A stretch of 64,000 nt of DNA, taken from Cycas panzhihuaensis (lineage: Eukaryota; Cycadophyta). The stretch covers positions 114,955,741 through 115,019,740 of the forward strand of contig CM041465.1 in NCBI GenBank assembly GCA_023213395.1, read 5' to 3'. Made by a program: the position numbers and the translations under genes. A model generated the notes under the pieces. That model had not been told where the DNA came from. It did no database searches and worked only from the letters and a program-made list of their open reading frames with translations. Of this stretch, positions 21,574 through 33,095 are shown piece after piece; position 1 is the stretch's first letter, and every line of letters begins with the position of its first letter.

Positions 21574-22701
21574 GATTTGCTGTCCAAGCGGCCGAGGTAG
21601 TGGCGAATCAAGCTGACAAATGGCTGTGCCTTGATGTACCTCTTAGGTCTAGAAGCAATAGATGAAGTGGATGCTTCCCTGCTTTGTTGAATACGTGCCT
21701 CAATGAGATTTGCTCCTGCAAATAAGTCATCATGACTCTCATCAACATTGTGGGCTTGATGTTGCTGTTGTTGATTACGAGGCAATCTGTTGTAGTCAAT
21801 GTGGCAATCTTTTGCAAGGTGTCCTTTCTTGTTACACCTTTGACACGTGGGAGCATTGTTGTTTGGTCATCTCGATTGATCTTTTGACAATTGCTTTTCT
21901 TCTTGACCTTGTTGTTGCCTTTCTTTGTTGTCCCTGTTGTTTTCCCTGCCTCTTCCACGACCTCTTCTTCCTCCGCATGAAGATTGACCTTCTTTGCTTG
22001 GTGTAGTATACTTCCTCGTCCATGTCGATTCAAAGGTCGCATTAGGAGTTGAATCAAAGTGGGAAGCTAGTAGTGAAGGTCTTGTCATGTTCAATAAACT
22101 TCTCAGTTAATGCTTCGAAGTTGAGGGTCTTCAGTGTGCCAGATGACTGAAGATTTCCTAGCAGGTTCTTATAATCAGGAACATGCAGACTGGATTGAAT
22201 TAGGAAGGCCCAAGTTATGCATTGGGTCTTAAAATCCCTATCAATGGCCTGTTTAATGGGGCGAAGAGCATTGATGGTTTCATGTGCTCGCCCTTTCTGC
22301 ATTCGCATCTTGTTCATCTTTAATACCATATGAACAAACTCCAAGTCTGATCGAGTATCAAAGTTTCTTTTGAGGACTTCGAGGACCTTGAAGGCAATGT
22401 CGTGCTACGTGTCATCAATCAGGTTGTGCAAGGAGTAATCTGTAACTAGCAGGATCCCTGCTCTGATCTTCTGGTCTTCAATGATCCACTGTCGCCATTG
22501 CGGATTATGAGCAGGAGGAGCTGGAGGTGTGCCACCACTCTGCGGTGTGGTGTCGGTCGCAGGTACTATCGGGGTTCGCTCCAAGTGGTCTAGCCAGAGT
22601 CCCTTATACTTGGTTGCGTTCTTAACTCCCGTGAACCATAGATCCCAATTCTCCTTCCCTTTTAGCATACAGTTCACATTCTGCTTGAAGTTGGTTGACA
22701 T
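21519..22701 (-). pseudogene. Gag of D
   Basis: Gag begins at 22,701 ('MSTNFKQNVNCMLKGKENWD'), with a stop near 22,405. It resumes at 22,054-22,344 ('MNKMRMQKGRAHETINALRP', 'ALTEKFIEHDKTF'), then an Arg/Gly/Gln-rich segment and traces of a CCHC knuckle (about 21,800-21,850) in a third frame. Fragment C is a relative of this family from this point on. Confidence 0.8.
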
Positions 22702-24821
22702 GGTGGTGTGAAAAGATGAATAAGAGTGATGTATATAAATGTGTAGGAAAATGCACTAAGTAGAAGAAGGTGGAGTCACTGACACTTGTGATGGTCTACC
22801 CGACGCAAATAGGAATAATGAAGTGATGCAATGTAAGATGTGGAAGCAAAGAGATCACAAATAAGTATGTGATGTAAGTGATCTAATCAAGATAAGTGAG
22901 AAGGCCTATATAGAAGCCGCATATGGGTGCACACAATCGATAACCAAAGTGATGTAGGATGTGTAACAAACCCAAACCTCTAACTTGTATCCAAAGTAGG
23001 TGAGGTGTCGATGCCTAAGGGGGCTTCTAGTATACGTAATTAATGGCCTTCACCCGCGATACCCGCACTGCTCCTTGGTGATGAAATCCAAGTAAACGAG
23101 AGCCGTGTATTGTCGGTCCTCACCCAGTTCACCAATGAGCAGCGATATACTCTCTAAAGAGAAGTACGTGCATGTCCCACGGCTATGACGGATATTGGCC
23201 CAGCTAAATTACTTATCTTGATTAAGGGTTTTCGCTTTTCGGATGGTTATCGTGATAATCCCCGATTGGAGGCCGTAGGTATGGCTAACCTGTCCCTCCA
23301 CCACTATACCGGTTATGACCAGACCCAGTATGAAACTCACACCTCCCTTAGGGCTTGGACTTCGACCAACCTTGGTCTATTTCAACCAAGGCGAGTATGC
23401 GCACAAGTCAAGAATCGGTATAAAGTCGTCGAGATGAGTTGATTTTAAGGAAAGTGCTCTTGTTCTCGAATGTCATGTAAAAATAACTGAAAACTGAATG
23501 TAAATGAATGTAAATGCTCCACTTAAGTGTTGTTTCCGTGTCCAAGTGTAGTGATGACTTGTCCACCTAGTGCCCAAATGGCACTCTATGTGCCCAAGTG
23601 GCACTCAATGAAGTCTCCAAGTGCATGCAACCATTAAAATCATACACATGATGAGCCAAATCATCGGATATTGCTCCGATCCAGATGATTGGCTTTACAA
23701 AGGATTTAAGTACCTTGTTCTTTTTACAAAAGGGCCAAAATAGGCCTCTAAAAGTCACAAAGGCTATAAATGTCTTTAAAAAACCCATTTTACATATAAT
23801 AAATTTTTTTTTTTTAAAGAAGGGGAAAAAAAACTAAAAATTTAAGAAATACAAGTCACGCTGAAAATTCAAATTTTCAGCAAACTAAGTCTCATTGTTA
23901 GGCATCTGCACTGCCTATTGTATCGCTATATGGCACAAATTTTAAAAATTTTTGAAAAAATTAAAAATTTCCAGATTTGTTGGCCTTCACTTGCATTTTC
24001 CAAATATACAAAATTTTTTGAAAAATCTTGTCAAAAACAGGCAAAAAAGCTAGTTTTAACTCGCGGCCAAAATGTACTAGAAAACCTAAAAATTGCCATA
24101 ATTTTTCAACGGAGCGTCGGATTCATGTGAGACCTGTCCCAAATGATAGATTGGGACGAGGAGATCCAAAAACATGTATTACAGCAAGAAAAAACTCCTC
24201 AGATTTTTCTAGATCTGAAATTTTTAAATTTAGAGAATGGCTGCAAAAACAGGCTGTTTGACCCCTTTAAACTCAAAATCTCGCGTCGCTCCAGCAGACA
24301 AAAGTGCTTAGGAGGCTAAGACGCACCTACTAGTGAAATTTCGTGCGATTCTGGGCACTTTGATTTTTTGCCCGTACCGTTGAACGAAAATCCGTACAGT
24401 TCGTACCGCATCCGTACGGTTTGATTTTATACTTTAAAATCTGCCTCTAATCAGTGAGAGTCACTGATTTCTTCTTCTGCAACCTTGAAATCGACTTTTC
24501 TCGCAAAAATGGCCAAAAATAGGCCAAAATGCCAGATTTGGGGATAAAAAAGATGGCTGAAAATTGCTATCACCGAGCAATTCTCGTGCTTCTTTAAACT
24601 TGCAAATAGGTTGCTTTTAAGCGACCACACTCCTTCCTCTTATCTCAGTAAATAAAATAGTACAACAACATATAATTTTGTACTAAAATTTGCTATAAAA
24701 GAGCTTTAAAAATGGATTTAAAAAAAATCTCAACTCTTCACTTCACATGAATGGTGAAGAAGAGGAGAACATAGCTTGCAATCTCCTTGCAAGTGAGTGT
24801 GGCACTAGGATCCACCCAATG
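22702..24821 (-). other. Leader of D
   Basis: About 2.1 kb between gag and primer-binding site, without a gene. It includes T/A-rich runs at 23,800-24,060 and several 'ccgtac' or 'gtacggt' motifs at 24,370-24,425. Open frames here have no recognised domain. Confidence 0.6.
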
Positions 24822-24833
24822 GCTCTAATACCA
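24822..24833 (-). promoter_or_regulatory. Primer-binding site of D
   Basis: The minus strand reads TGGTATTAGAGC, one change from the tRNA-Met(i) type site, two bases from the 5' LTR. Confidence 0.75.
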
Positions 24834-24835
24834 CT

Positions 24836-25192
24836 TGTTGAGGGAATGGATCTAGGGATTTAGTGCACTAACACTACACAATGGCAAATAGTGGAGACAA
24901 GCACAATGTACTCAACAAGAGAATGCTAATAGCTTGAGCTCAAAGAGGAGAAGTGTAGAATATGATCACTCTCCATGTAATTTCAGCTTATATATTGAGG
25001 ATGCTCATTAGGGTTTGGAATTTGAGTTTTCCCTCCCAATGACATTTAAATGAAATTACAATGAAATGAACTTTATGTCATTTCACTTAAGTGACTTAGG
25101 CATAGTCATCTTATCCTAAAGTTATAAACATAAAAGTGACTTTATCTAATTCTAACTTCATGAAATGACCATGTGACATTAACATCGTCACA
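24836..25192 (-). repeat. 5' LTR of D (357 bp)
   Basis: Same ends as the left LTR of D (TGTTGAGG and CGTCACA). It is followed by the second copy of the CAGAG target duplication and then by the resumed RNase H of A4. Confidence 0.9.
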
Positions 25193-25338
25193 CAGAGAGC
25201 ATGTGCAGAATGGTGAGATCAACCTCCAGTACAGACCTACAGAGGAGCATACAGCAGACATCTTTACCAAGCCTCTTGGTAGAGAAAAGTTTGTAAAATT
25301 CAGAGATGGTCTTGGTGTCCGACTTAACATTGTAAACC
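25193..25338 (+). pseudogene. RNase H end of A4, right part
   Basis: Continues the protein interrupted at 17,378: 'EHVQNGEINLQYRPTEE', 'TADIFTKPLGREKFVKFRD' and a stop. The join across D restores the order seen uninterrupted at 2601-2720 and 29,880-30,000. This shows that D inserted after A4 was in place. Confidence 0.9.
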
Positions 25339-25350
25339 ATAAGGGGGGGG
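25339..25350 (+). promoter_or_regulatory. Polypurine tract of A4
   Basis: The top strand reads ATAAGGGGGGGG directly before the 3' LTR of A4. This confirms the plus orientation. Confidence 0.8.
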
Positions 25351-25904
25351 TGTTAAACCTTATGTTTACATGTTAAGATAATGTACTTTTATTTTAATGT
25401 AATATGTGTACTTTTTACTTTAGGGGTGACTTATCACTTAAGTGATAAAGTGCACACCCACATTCTCTCTAGTGACACAACGTTGTCACTAAAGGGTCAA
25501 ATGGACCCTTATGCATTTTTGCTCACATGAGAGCCCAAAAGGACACATGTCCTACATGCAAGGCATGTATCTTGGATGTTTGACACTTGTCAAACATCCA
25601 AGGCCCTAGGTCTCTCATTTCACTCTATATAATGAGACCTCTTCTCATTGTCTCATAAGTGAGTTGGAGCTGTATTGTTATCTTTGTCGGTTTGCTAATC
25701 AAATTGTTCATTCTTTGGAGGTTGGACCAATTCCAACTCCACATATTGGGTATCATTTTCTCTTGCTCCTTCATTCATGTTTTGTCTCTTTGCTTTTTCT
25801 TTACCTTGAGATCATTATACTTGTTTGTATTTCTGCAACTAGAACTAGAGTGATCCTAGTTTCTAGATCTAGGGACTGTTGAGGCCATCTAGCCTCTTTT
25901 CACA
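25351..25904 (+). repeat. 3' LTR of A4 (family A, inverted)
   Basis: Starts TGTTAAACCTTATG and ends CCTCTTTTCACA, the reverse complement of the LTR at 10,811-11,363. It keeps the U3 inverted repeat (about 25,572-25,603), the 18-bp palindrome (about 25,432-25,449) and a TATATAATGAG site at about 25,626. Confidence 0.9.
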
Positions 25905-26878
25905 TTTAACTGGTAACACGCAAGCATCTCCAAGGATAATCTCAGCACTACTATGATCTGCACTCTATGCATAAAAGTTTTGCTTCTAGAAAGAGATGTG
26001 CTTCTGAGTATCCAATAGTCTCTCCAACTTGACTCGGCTAACAAGGTTGACACTCTAATACAATGTGTTGCTACACTCTTTCCTTTATCATCCTGGCTAG
26101 CTTTATGTTTGTCTTGTCTCTTGAACCAACACTTATTTTTTTTGTGGCATTCCTTCTTGCAATAATTGTATTTACCAGTGAATTTCTTCTTTTCCTGAGA
26201 TTCTTCCCCTAACCTTTGTGTGAACTTCTCCTCCTGAACGATCTCTCTTCTCTACGTCTTCATGACTAAGGCCTAACTTGAATTGGAACTTCTAAGCATC
26301 CTATGATGTTTAAACTTAGTATCATCAGCTAGAATGAGGTTCTTTATACCATCAAATGTCTCACCCTCTATCACCTCATCTCTACCATAGATGGTTTGGA
26401 ATGTGGTAAATGCTGTTGGTCGTTTCAACATAATTATCGCAAACAACATCCCATCATCAATTGAATTTGATTTCAACTTCTGTAGCTTCTTCTTCAAATC
26501 GATGGCTTTATTCAGGTAGGCGTTTATGTTGGTTTCATCTTCCACTGTAGAGTTGAGAAGCTTCAACATCAAAGCAAGACATCTATTCGTCTTCTTCTTC
26601 TCAAAAGTTTCACACAACTTTGTCCAAATTTCATTTAGTTAGTTATGGTTATGAACCAATGCTCTCTGGTCCGATGCAAGTAACAGTTTCAACAATCCAA
26701 CTACCATGAACTGCCTCTCTTGAAGTCGAACACGTTCGTTATGATCGAGCAAAATTGTATCCACTTTCACCTTAGTTATTGCCCATAGTTGATTCACCAT
26801 CAATATTAACTCCATGTTAGCCTTCCACTCGCTGAAGTTGTTGCCATTAAAGATAACTTTGGGCATCAATCTATTCAT
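25905..26878 (-). pseudogene. Gag of copia relic E
   Basis: Minus-strand UBN2-type gag. The start is at 26,878 ('MNRLMPKVIFNGNNFSEWK'), with a stop near 26,639. It resumes at 26,273-26,617 ('LCETFEKKKTNRCLALMLKL', 'INAYLNKAIDLKKKLQKL', 'LILADDTKFKHH'). A lysine-rich segment with two Cys (26,100-26,160) is probably the decayed zinc knuckle. The relic is cut at 25,904 by the LTR of A4, and everything 3' of gag is missing. Confidence 0.7.
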
Positions 26879-28268
26879 TCTCGAGAAATGGGCTTAAAAA
26901 ATGAGTCAATATAACCAAATTATTGGGTCTATAGTCCTTCAGATATCACCCACTTCGCTATGTTTACCTTCTTTACAAGCACTTCTGTTGGGGTGCACAA
27001 ACCAATGGTTATGGAAGCCAACACCGCCCACCAACAGTCAACCCAACAACATCTAGCTTCAAGTACGTCCTCCAAATGCCCAAAAAACTCCAAAAATGAT
27101 TCAAAAAATCACAAATATGCTAAAAGAACTCCAAAAACGACTCAAAAAACCACAAATATGCTTTGCAAAGAGGAAATTTTCAACACAATAGTGATCATAT
27201 GGCTTCCAGGTCAGATTTCAATCGAGGAATGGCTTCATAATGATCTCAAGATTGTTCACAATGCTCAATGTATACACCAAATAATGTTTCAATGGTTTTT
27301 CAAAGGTTGTAAAGTTTACTTTATATAGAATATGCCAAAAGGCATATTCCTAAAGTGGCGGTTGTCCACAAAAGAGGCTGTGCGCCTTTTCACTTAATGC
27401 ACATGTCTTAAATCATGAAATAATGTAATAAAGGGGTTGACTAAGGTTTAACACCTTTAATATTTATTGATTGTCACTTATTTCATTGTTTCGGACTTCA
27501 AAAACTGTGAGTGAAGGGACGCGGGAATTGCACGAGGGGTTACGACTTGCGTAGGTCCTCACAAGCCCTCATGGCTTAACTACACCAGTATAGCTAGTAA
27601 AACTACTTGCTTGCAGTCCATCAGTGATACAAACATGCTCTAGTTCAGTCTCATGCAGGCATAACACTCAACATAAGAAAAAATAGGGCCACAAGCTTAC
27701 AAGAATTCGTCAAACCTCATCATCCAATCAACACACTCAAAACAATTCGAAAAATTGTCTTTATTGTTGCTCAATATCCTCCATATGGATAAAAGACCTC
27801 CTCAATAGGATAAAATCTTGCCCTCAACTAAGGACCCCTAATTACTTCAGTGTAAATTATTGATTTTAATGCCAAATATAATTGAATTTATTCAAAAATA
27901 GAGCAAACTTACTTGTATGATGTGTAGTAACACCCAACACTGCTAGATCTCTATTAAAATGTCCTCTGCTAGTCTTAGGCAGTGCTCAATACATCCAACC
28001 AGCTCCGGACAGCCCCATAATGAGCTAACTCAATTCACAAAAGGCTTGTAAGTCTGATTTTTGACCTTAAACGTTGCACTAACCTTGTTGATAGGTAAGT
28101 TTCACCTCCTCAACCACCATTGAATACTATGTTTGCTCTTGTAAGTTGTTGAAGAAGATAAGTCCTTAAGAAAACTTGGGTTTTGATGGCTTCACCTAGC
28201 AACCTATGATCTCATCACTCCACCCAACTTCGGCCTCAGCTGTGTAGAATCCTACGGCACTGATATTA
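26879..28268 (-). other. Leader of relic E
   Basis: About 1.4 kb between gag start and the inferred 5' LTR. It includes two tandem 39-40-bp units at 27,083-27,161 ('aactccaaaaatgattc' and 'aactccaaaaacgactc'), which create a Lys-rich plus-strand frame at 26,960-27,328 without a recognised domain. No gene is supported. Confidence 0.5.
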
Positions 28269-28576
28269 TGTTAAGAAACATGGATGAATGCATACATGTT
28301 GACATCCGTAGAATCTTTTACCATACAAAGCAAGCAAACAAGATAAACACAGAAACCAATTGCATAGTGCACAAGATATACGTGGGAAACCCTTTTGGGA
28401 AAAAACCCACCACAAAGATCTATCGATCACATTGATTACCACTTAAATGATATGAATATACAAGGGATTAGGATATTTATAATCCCCCAAGAGGTGTCAA
28501 CCCTTAAAGGTTGTGACTTTCCACATAATTCGCACCTTTGTTAATCACATAATTAAACCCCACATTAACATTAACA
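28269..28576 (-). repeat. 5' LTR of relic E (308 bp)
   Basis: Starts TGTTAAGAAACATGG and ends CACATTAACATTAACA. A degenerate primer-binding site (CTGATATTA on the top strand) lies just left of it. It contains 'acgtgggaaaccc', a phrase I associate with plant copia LTRs. No partner LTR is in the window, so the boundaries are inferred. Confidence 0.55.
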
Positions 28577-29226
28577 GGTGGCTTAATAATGTACTACCAG
28601 GTTAACATGAAGGAAAAAAGAGTGGATGCAGCTATGATGCACTTTGAAGCCTTGATGGCTTATCTTTTGTTTTTCCTTTTTAAAGCTTTTAGCTCTACGC
28701 ATTCCAAACTCGTCAAGTGAGATCACCATGACAAACTCAAGGCATATGTGCAAGGTTAAATAAATCCTATGCAAAATTCGTCAACATTCTTACTTGCTTG
28801 CGTTATGATAAAAAAAGTTCGCAATAAACTTGAAAATTTTTAAAAACGATTTAAGCACAAGTTGACACTACTAACATTTTGGGTGTTTTGGAGAAAATTC
28901 GACAGAGTTTCCTTTGCCTTGTAAGCAATCTCAATTGTGGGTGAAGAAGGGAAAGACTCCAAATGAAAGCTCTTTTACAACTTGCAAGGAAAAAAGGGGC
29001 ACGTGAGACGACTCCACCTGCAAAGCTAATACTAAAAGGAATAACATGTATATGCAAGCAAATGAAATGAAATGAAAATGATTAGTAACAAATCTATTTC
29101 TAAGCAAGCCCAATTGTTGTGTAAGCCTTAGAAATGGAGGGGTTGTCACCACAAGAGAGGCAAACAATAACAATTGGCCTTCCAAAACCTCTTTGTATGC
29201 TTGTAGTGTCTGGAAAGCAAAGCAAA
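28577..29226. other. Flank without recognised gene
   Basis: A low-information stretch between relic E and A2. It ends with GCAAA, the left target duplication of A2, and would continue at 36,925 if A2 were removed. The open frames have no known motif. Confidence 0.5.
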
Positions 29227-29837
29227 TGTGAAAAGAGGCCTAATGGCCTCACAGTCCCAAGATCTAGAAGTTAGGTTCACTCTCGTTCTAGAAAGCAACA
29301 AATGCTAACAAGTATGATACTCTTAAGATGAAAAGCATCTAGTTCTAGAAAGCAACAAATGCTAACAAGTATGATACTCTTAAGATGAAAAGCATAAGCA
29401 AGACAAAGCATGAAAATGAAGGAGCAAGAAAATGATACCAAATGTGTGGGGTTGGAATTGGTCCAACCTCCAAATGAATAAACAGTTTGATTAGCAAACT
29501 GACAGCATAACAATATAGCTCCAACTCTATATGAGAACAATGAGGAGAGGTCTCATTATATAGAGTGAAATGAGAGACCTAAGGCATTGGATGTTTAATA
29601 AGTGTCAAACATCCAAGGTACATGTCTTGCATGTAGGACGTGTACTTTTGGGGCTCTCAAGTGAGCAAAAGTGCATGGGGGTCCATTTGACCCTTTAGTG
29701 ACAACGTTGTGTCACTAGAAAGAATGTGGGTGTGCACTTTATCACTTAAGTGATAAGTTACCCCTAAAGTACAAAAGTACAAATATTACATGAAAAATAA
29801 AGTACATAATCGTAACATGTAAACATAAGGTTTAACA
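29227..29837 (-). repeat. 3' LTR of A2 (611 bp, internal duplication)
   Basis: Starts TGTGAAAAGAGG and ends GGTTTAACA. It is longer than its 5' partner because a 57-bp unit occurs twice, at 29,282-29,338 and 29,339-29,395. The minus strand has a polypurine tract (GTAAGGGAGGG) next to it at about 29,838-29,848. Confidence 0.9.
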
Positions 29838-29879
29838 CCCTCCCTTACTGTTTACAATGTTAAGTCGGATGCCAAGACC

Positions 29880-30470
29880 ATCTCTGAATTTTACAAACTT
29901 TTCTCTACCAAGAGGCTTGGTAAAGATATCTACTGTCTGCTTCTCAGAGGTCTCATCGGAGGTTGATCTCACCATTCTGCACATGCTCTCTGATGAAATG
30001 ATGATGAACCTCGATGTGTTTGGTCCGTGCATGAAAAACTGGATTCTTGGCTAACTTGAGTACACTTTGATTGTCACAGTATATCCTGGTGGGGTGATGT
30101 TGCTCAAGTCCAAGTTCTCTAAGAATCCGTCGTAGCCAGATAGCTTCACAAGCTGCGCTGACTGCAGCTTTGTACTTTGCTTCGGTGGAGGACAAGGTAA
30201 CATTGGGTTGCTTTTTGCAACTCCACGAAACAACTACTGAATCAAGGGAAAAACAGTATCCTGAGGTAGAATCTGAGAACCCTTTTAGAGTGAAGTTCTC
30301 ATTATGTGTATACTCAAGACCATGCTGCAATGTGCCTTTAATGTATTTAAGTATGCGTTTAGTTGCATTCCAATGTTTCTGATTGGGTTGAGACATGTAT
30401 CATGAACAAATCCCAACTGCAAATGAAATATCTAGTCGAGTGTTGGTGAGATAAATGAGGCTACCAATCA
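29880..30470 (-). pseudogene. RNase H of A2
   Basis: Frame 29,953-30,396 has 'STEAKYKAAVSAACEAIWLR' (the E of the usual STEAEY context is partly changed), 'IYCDNQSVLKLAKNPVFHAR' and 'TKHIEVHHHFIREHVQNGEI'. The expected 'DSDWAGCQDNRRSTSG' is shortened to 'GFSDSTSGYCF' by an in-frame deletion near 30,266, which removes an active-site D. The terminal 'DIFTKPLGREKFVKFRD' is in a second frame (29,832-30,032). Confidence 0.85.
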
Positions 30471-31370
30471 ACTGCCGGTAAAGTGTGGGATCTGCAAGTG
30501 CAGCTTCCATATTGAGAGTAAGCTTAATTCCATTCTCCATTGGTGTAGGTGCTGGCTTGCAGTCGTGCATCCTGAGCCGCTACAAAATGTCGCAAGAATA
30601 TTTTGCTTGGGAGATGAAGATATAGCCTGGTTGTTGCCATACCTCAAAGCCTGAGAAATAGTGGAGAAGTCCGAGATCTATCATCTCGAAACTTCTCTTT
30701 AAGTCATCCTGGAGAATGTTTATCATCTTAAGTGTCATTGCCAGTGATCACTAAGTCATCTACATACAAGACAACAAAAATGGCATGGTTCTTTTCATGT
30801 TTGACGTATAGGTTGGGTCTGAAGTGGATCGATGAAACGTATGTATCAAGAAGTAATCATCGATCTTCGAGTACCATGCTCTTGGAGCTTGTTTTAAGCC
30901 ATATAGTGCCTTTTTTAGGCGACATACTAGATGCTCCTTGCCTTGTACCTTGTAACCGGGAGGTTGCTCCAAGTATACCTCCTCCTGAAGATCACCATTA
31001 AGAAAGGCGCTCTTCATGTCCATCTGAAAGACTGGCCATTTGCATTGAGCAGCTAAGGCCAAGATGAGTCTGATGGTGTTCATATTAGCCACTGGTGCGA
31101 AAGTCTCCTCATAGTCTATGCCTTCATTTTGTTTGAATCCTTTTGCCACAAGGCGAGCCTTCTGCCGCTTAAGTGTACCATTAGAATGGAATTTGGTCTT
31201 GTAGACCCATTTGCAACTGATTGCCTGTTTGTGTTTAGGCAATTCGACCAAATCCCAAGTACCATTCTTTTTAATAGAATGGATTCTTCATCCATGGCAG
31301 CCTTCCAATTTTCATTTTTAGAAGCCTCCTCAAAAGTGGAAGGCTCATCAACACATAGCACTTCAGCCAT
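30471..31370 (-). pseudogene. Reverse transcriptase of A2
   Basis: Frame 30,760-31,251 covers 'KHKQAISCKWVYKTKF' to '[20 protein letters not shown]', with '[19 protein letters not shown]' and '[14 protein letters not shown]'. 31,116-31,370 covers the start ('MAEVLCVDEPSTFEEASKNE'). Small deletions shift the frame near 30,810 and 31,286. The catalytic YVDD lies near 30,750, past the first shift. Confidence 0.85.
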
Positions 31371-33090
31371 AAGTGCATAATTGACCGCCGTCAGTATTTT
31401 GATGGACGCTTTCCTTCAATGATGTGGTCGTCTGCATCGCTTGAGTGTACCATTTTGGTAACTTTTGAATTGAAGTGACTTGAACCTCAAGATCTTCTGG
31501 TCTAAGTGGTTGATCAACCGAAGACGTGCTAGGATCAAGTGGAGCCAAATCAGATGATGTGGACGGTCCAGCAGGTGCAAATGATGTACATGGAGTAGAA
31601 GATTGAGAGGGAAGGAAAGCCTCAACAATCTTCTTGCCTTTGTTGATGGGAGGTTGCATGGATGCTGTTTGTAACTCCTTATGATCGTCTTCAACAAAGA
31701 TTACATCTCTTGAGAGATGCATTTTCTTCGCAATGGGATCATACAACTTGTAGGCTTTGCTATGAATGGCATAACCTACAAAGATGCATTTTAGACTATG
31801 CTTGTCTAATTTTGTTCTTTGCTGATCGGGGATGTGCATATAAGCAATGCACCCAAAAGTCCTCAAATGGTTGACAGTTGGCTTTTTGCCAGACCATGCC
31901 TCCTCGGGTGTGATGTTGGTGACTGCTGTAGTTGGACTTCGATTGGCCACATAGGCAGTTGTGTGGAATGCCTCTGCCCAGTAAGCTCGAGTGAGTCCTT
32001 GTGCATGCATCATTGCTTTGGCTTTATTAGCCAAAGTTCTGTTCATTCTTTCAGAGACTCCATTTTGTCGAGGAGTGTGAGGAATAGTAACCTGTATCCG
32101 AATGCTATTATCCTTGCAGAATTGGGTGAATTCATTTGAAGTAAATTCACCTCCATTGTCTGTCCTTAACGTTTTGATAGAGTGGCCAGACTCGTTCTCC
32201 ACTTCAAGCTTGAATTCTTTGAAGTTTGAAAATGCTTCAGATTTGTGCTTGATGAAGTAGACCCAAACTTTATGAGAAAAGTCATCAATGAAGGAGATGT
32301 AGTACAAAGCTCCTCCAAAAGATGCGGTGGACATAGGTCCACACAAATCTGAGTGTACCAGCTGCAAAGGATGTGATGCACGCCAAGCTTTACCTTTAGG
32401 GACAGGCAAGCGATGTTGAGTCCCTATTATGCATACTTCACAAAGACATTTTGTGCCATATATCTTTGGAAACCCATGTACCATGTTTTTGTTGATCATC
32501 TGTTTGAGATTGTCTATGCTCAGATGGCCTAGACGTTGATGCCAAAGTTGCATCTTGGACAAGTGTTGAGTGACAATAGAGCCAGAGTAAGCAGAATCAA
32601 GTGTTATATTATTAGCATTCAATTTGTAGAGGCCATGATCCTCATATCCAACAGCTACTACTTGGTCGTCTTTGTCACTTATTACACATTTCCCATTTTT
32701 GAACAAGATGCTCATCTGTTGCTTATGCAATTTGCTAACAGATAGCAAGTTCTTGTCCATAGAAGGTATGAAGTAGGCATTGCCATTGGGAAATGAAGAG
32801 GAAGGATTAGAAGAAGAGTGAAATGGAGCTATTGTGCCTATTCCAGAAATCTTAACAGATTGATTGTTGCCAAAGGTCACTGATTGACCTTTTCCTTCCT
32901 TGATGTCGGTAAGGAGTTCTTCACTCCCAGTCATGTGTTGTGAAGCTCCAGAATCAATAATCCAAGTTTCATCAACCTTGGATGATTGATAGGCACAAAA
33001 GAGTTTGTCTTCATCTGCAAACTGATTGAAGTGGCGTTGATTGCTATCTCTAAAACCCCCCCTTCCTCTTTGACCTCCTCGATAGGCACC
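31363..33090 (-). pseudogene. Protease and integrase of A2
   Basis: Open from about 33,090 to 31,363 in one frame. In order: 'DETWIIDSGASQHMTGSEEL' (aspartic protease, single copy), 'MDKNLLSVSKLHKQQ', the zinc region 'LWHQRLGHLSIDNLKQMI' and 'CEVCIIGTQH', then the DDE core with 'LVHSDLCGPMS', 'RTDNGGEFTSNEF' and 'TPRQNGVSERMNRTL', and 'MHLSRDVIF' plus the Ser/Pro linker. All catalytic residues of protease and integrase are present. It shows the unduplicated form of the segment that is doubled in A1. The frame ends at a shift near 31,380. Confidence 0.88.
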
Positions 33091-33095
33091 TCGAT

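Larger units (their letters stand above)
17379..25192 (-). mobile_element. Ty1/copia element D, complete ends, degenerate coding
   Basis: Two similar LTRs (17,379-17,745 and 24,836-25,192) bound a minus-strand copia element of 7814 bp, flanked by the direct repeat CAGAG at 17,374-17,378 and 25,193-25,197. A polypurine tract follows the left LTR and a primer-binding site precedes the right LTR. The order on the minus strand is leader, gag, protease, integrase, reverse transcriptase, RNase H. Frameshifts and stops break every domain. It lies inside the RNase H of A4. Confidence 0.92.
10811..25904. mobile_element. A3/A4 head-to-head inverted pair of family-A 3' halves (interrupted by D)
   Basis: The left arm A3 (10,811-14,700) is a minus-strand family-A element from its 3' LTR to the gag/protease linker. 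The right arm A4 starts at 14,701 in the middle of GAG-pre-integrase and runs on the plus strand to its own 3' LTR at 25,351-25,904. The arms are inverted copies of each other and both lack leader, gag core and 5' LTR. Element D interrupts A4 at 17,379-25,192. The outer flanks (GACTT left, TTTAA right) do not match, so this is not a simple insertion. Confidence 0.8.

Noticed and set aside
26960-27328. Plus-strand 122-codon frame with Lys/Thr/Asn repeats
   Set aside because: Its middle is a two-unit tandem DNA repeat in the leader of relic E and the ends match nothing.
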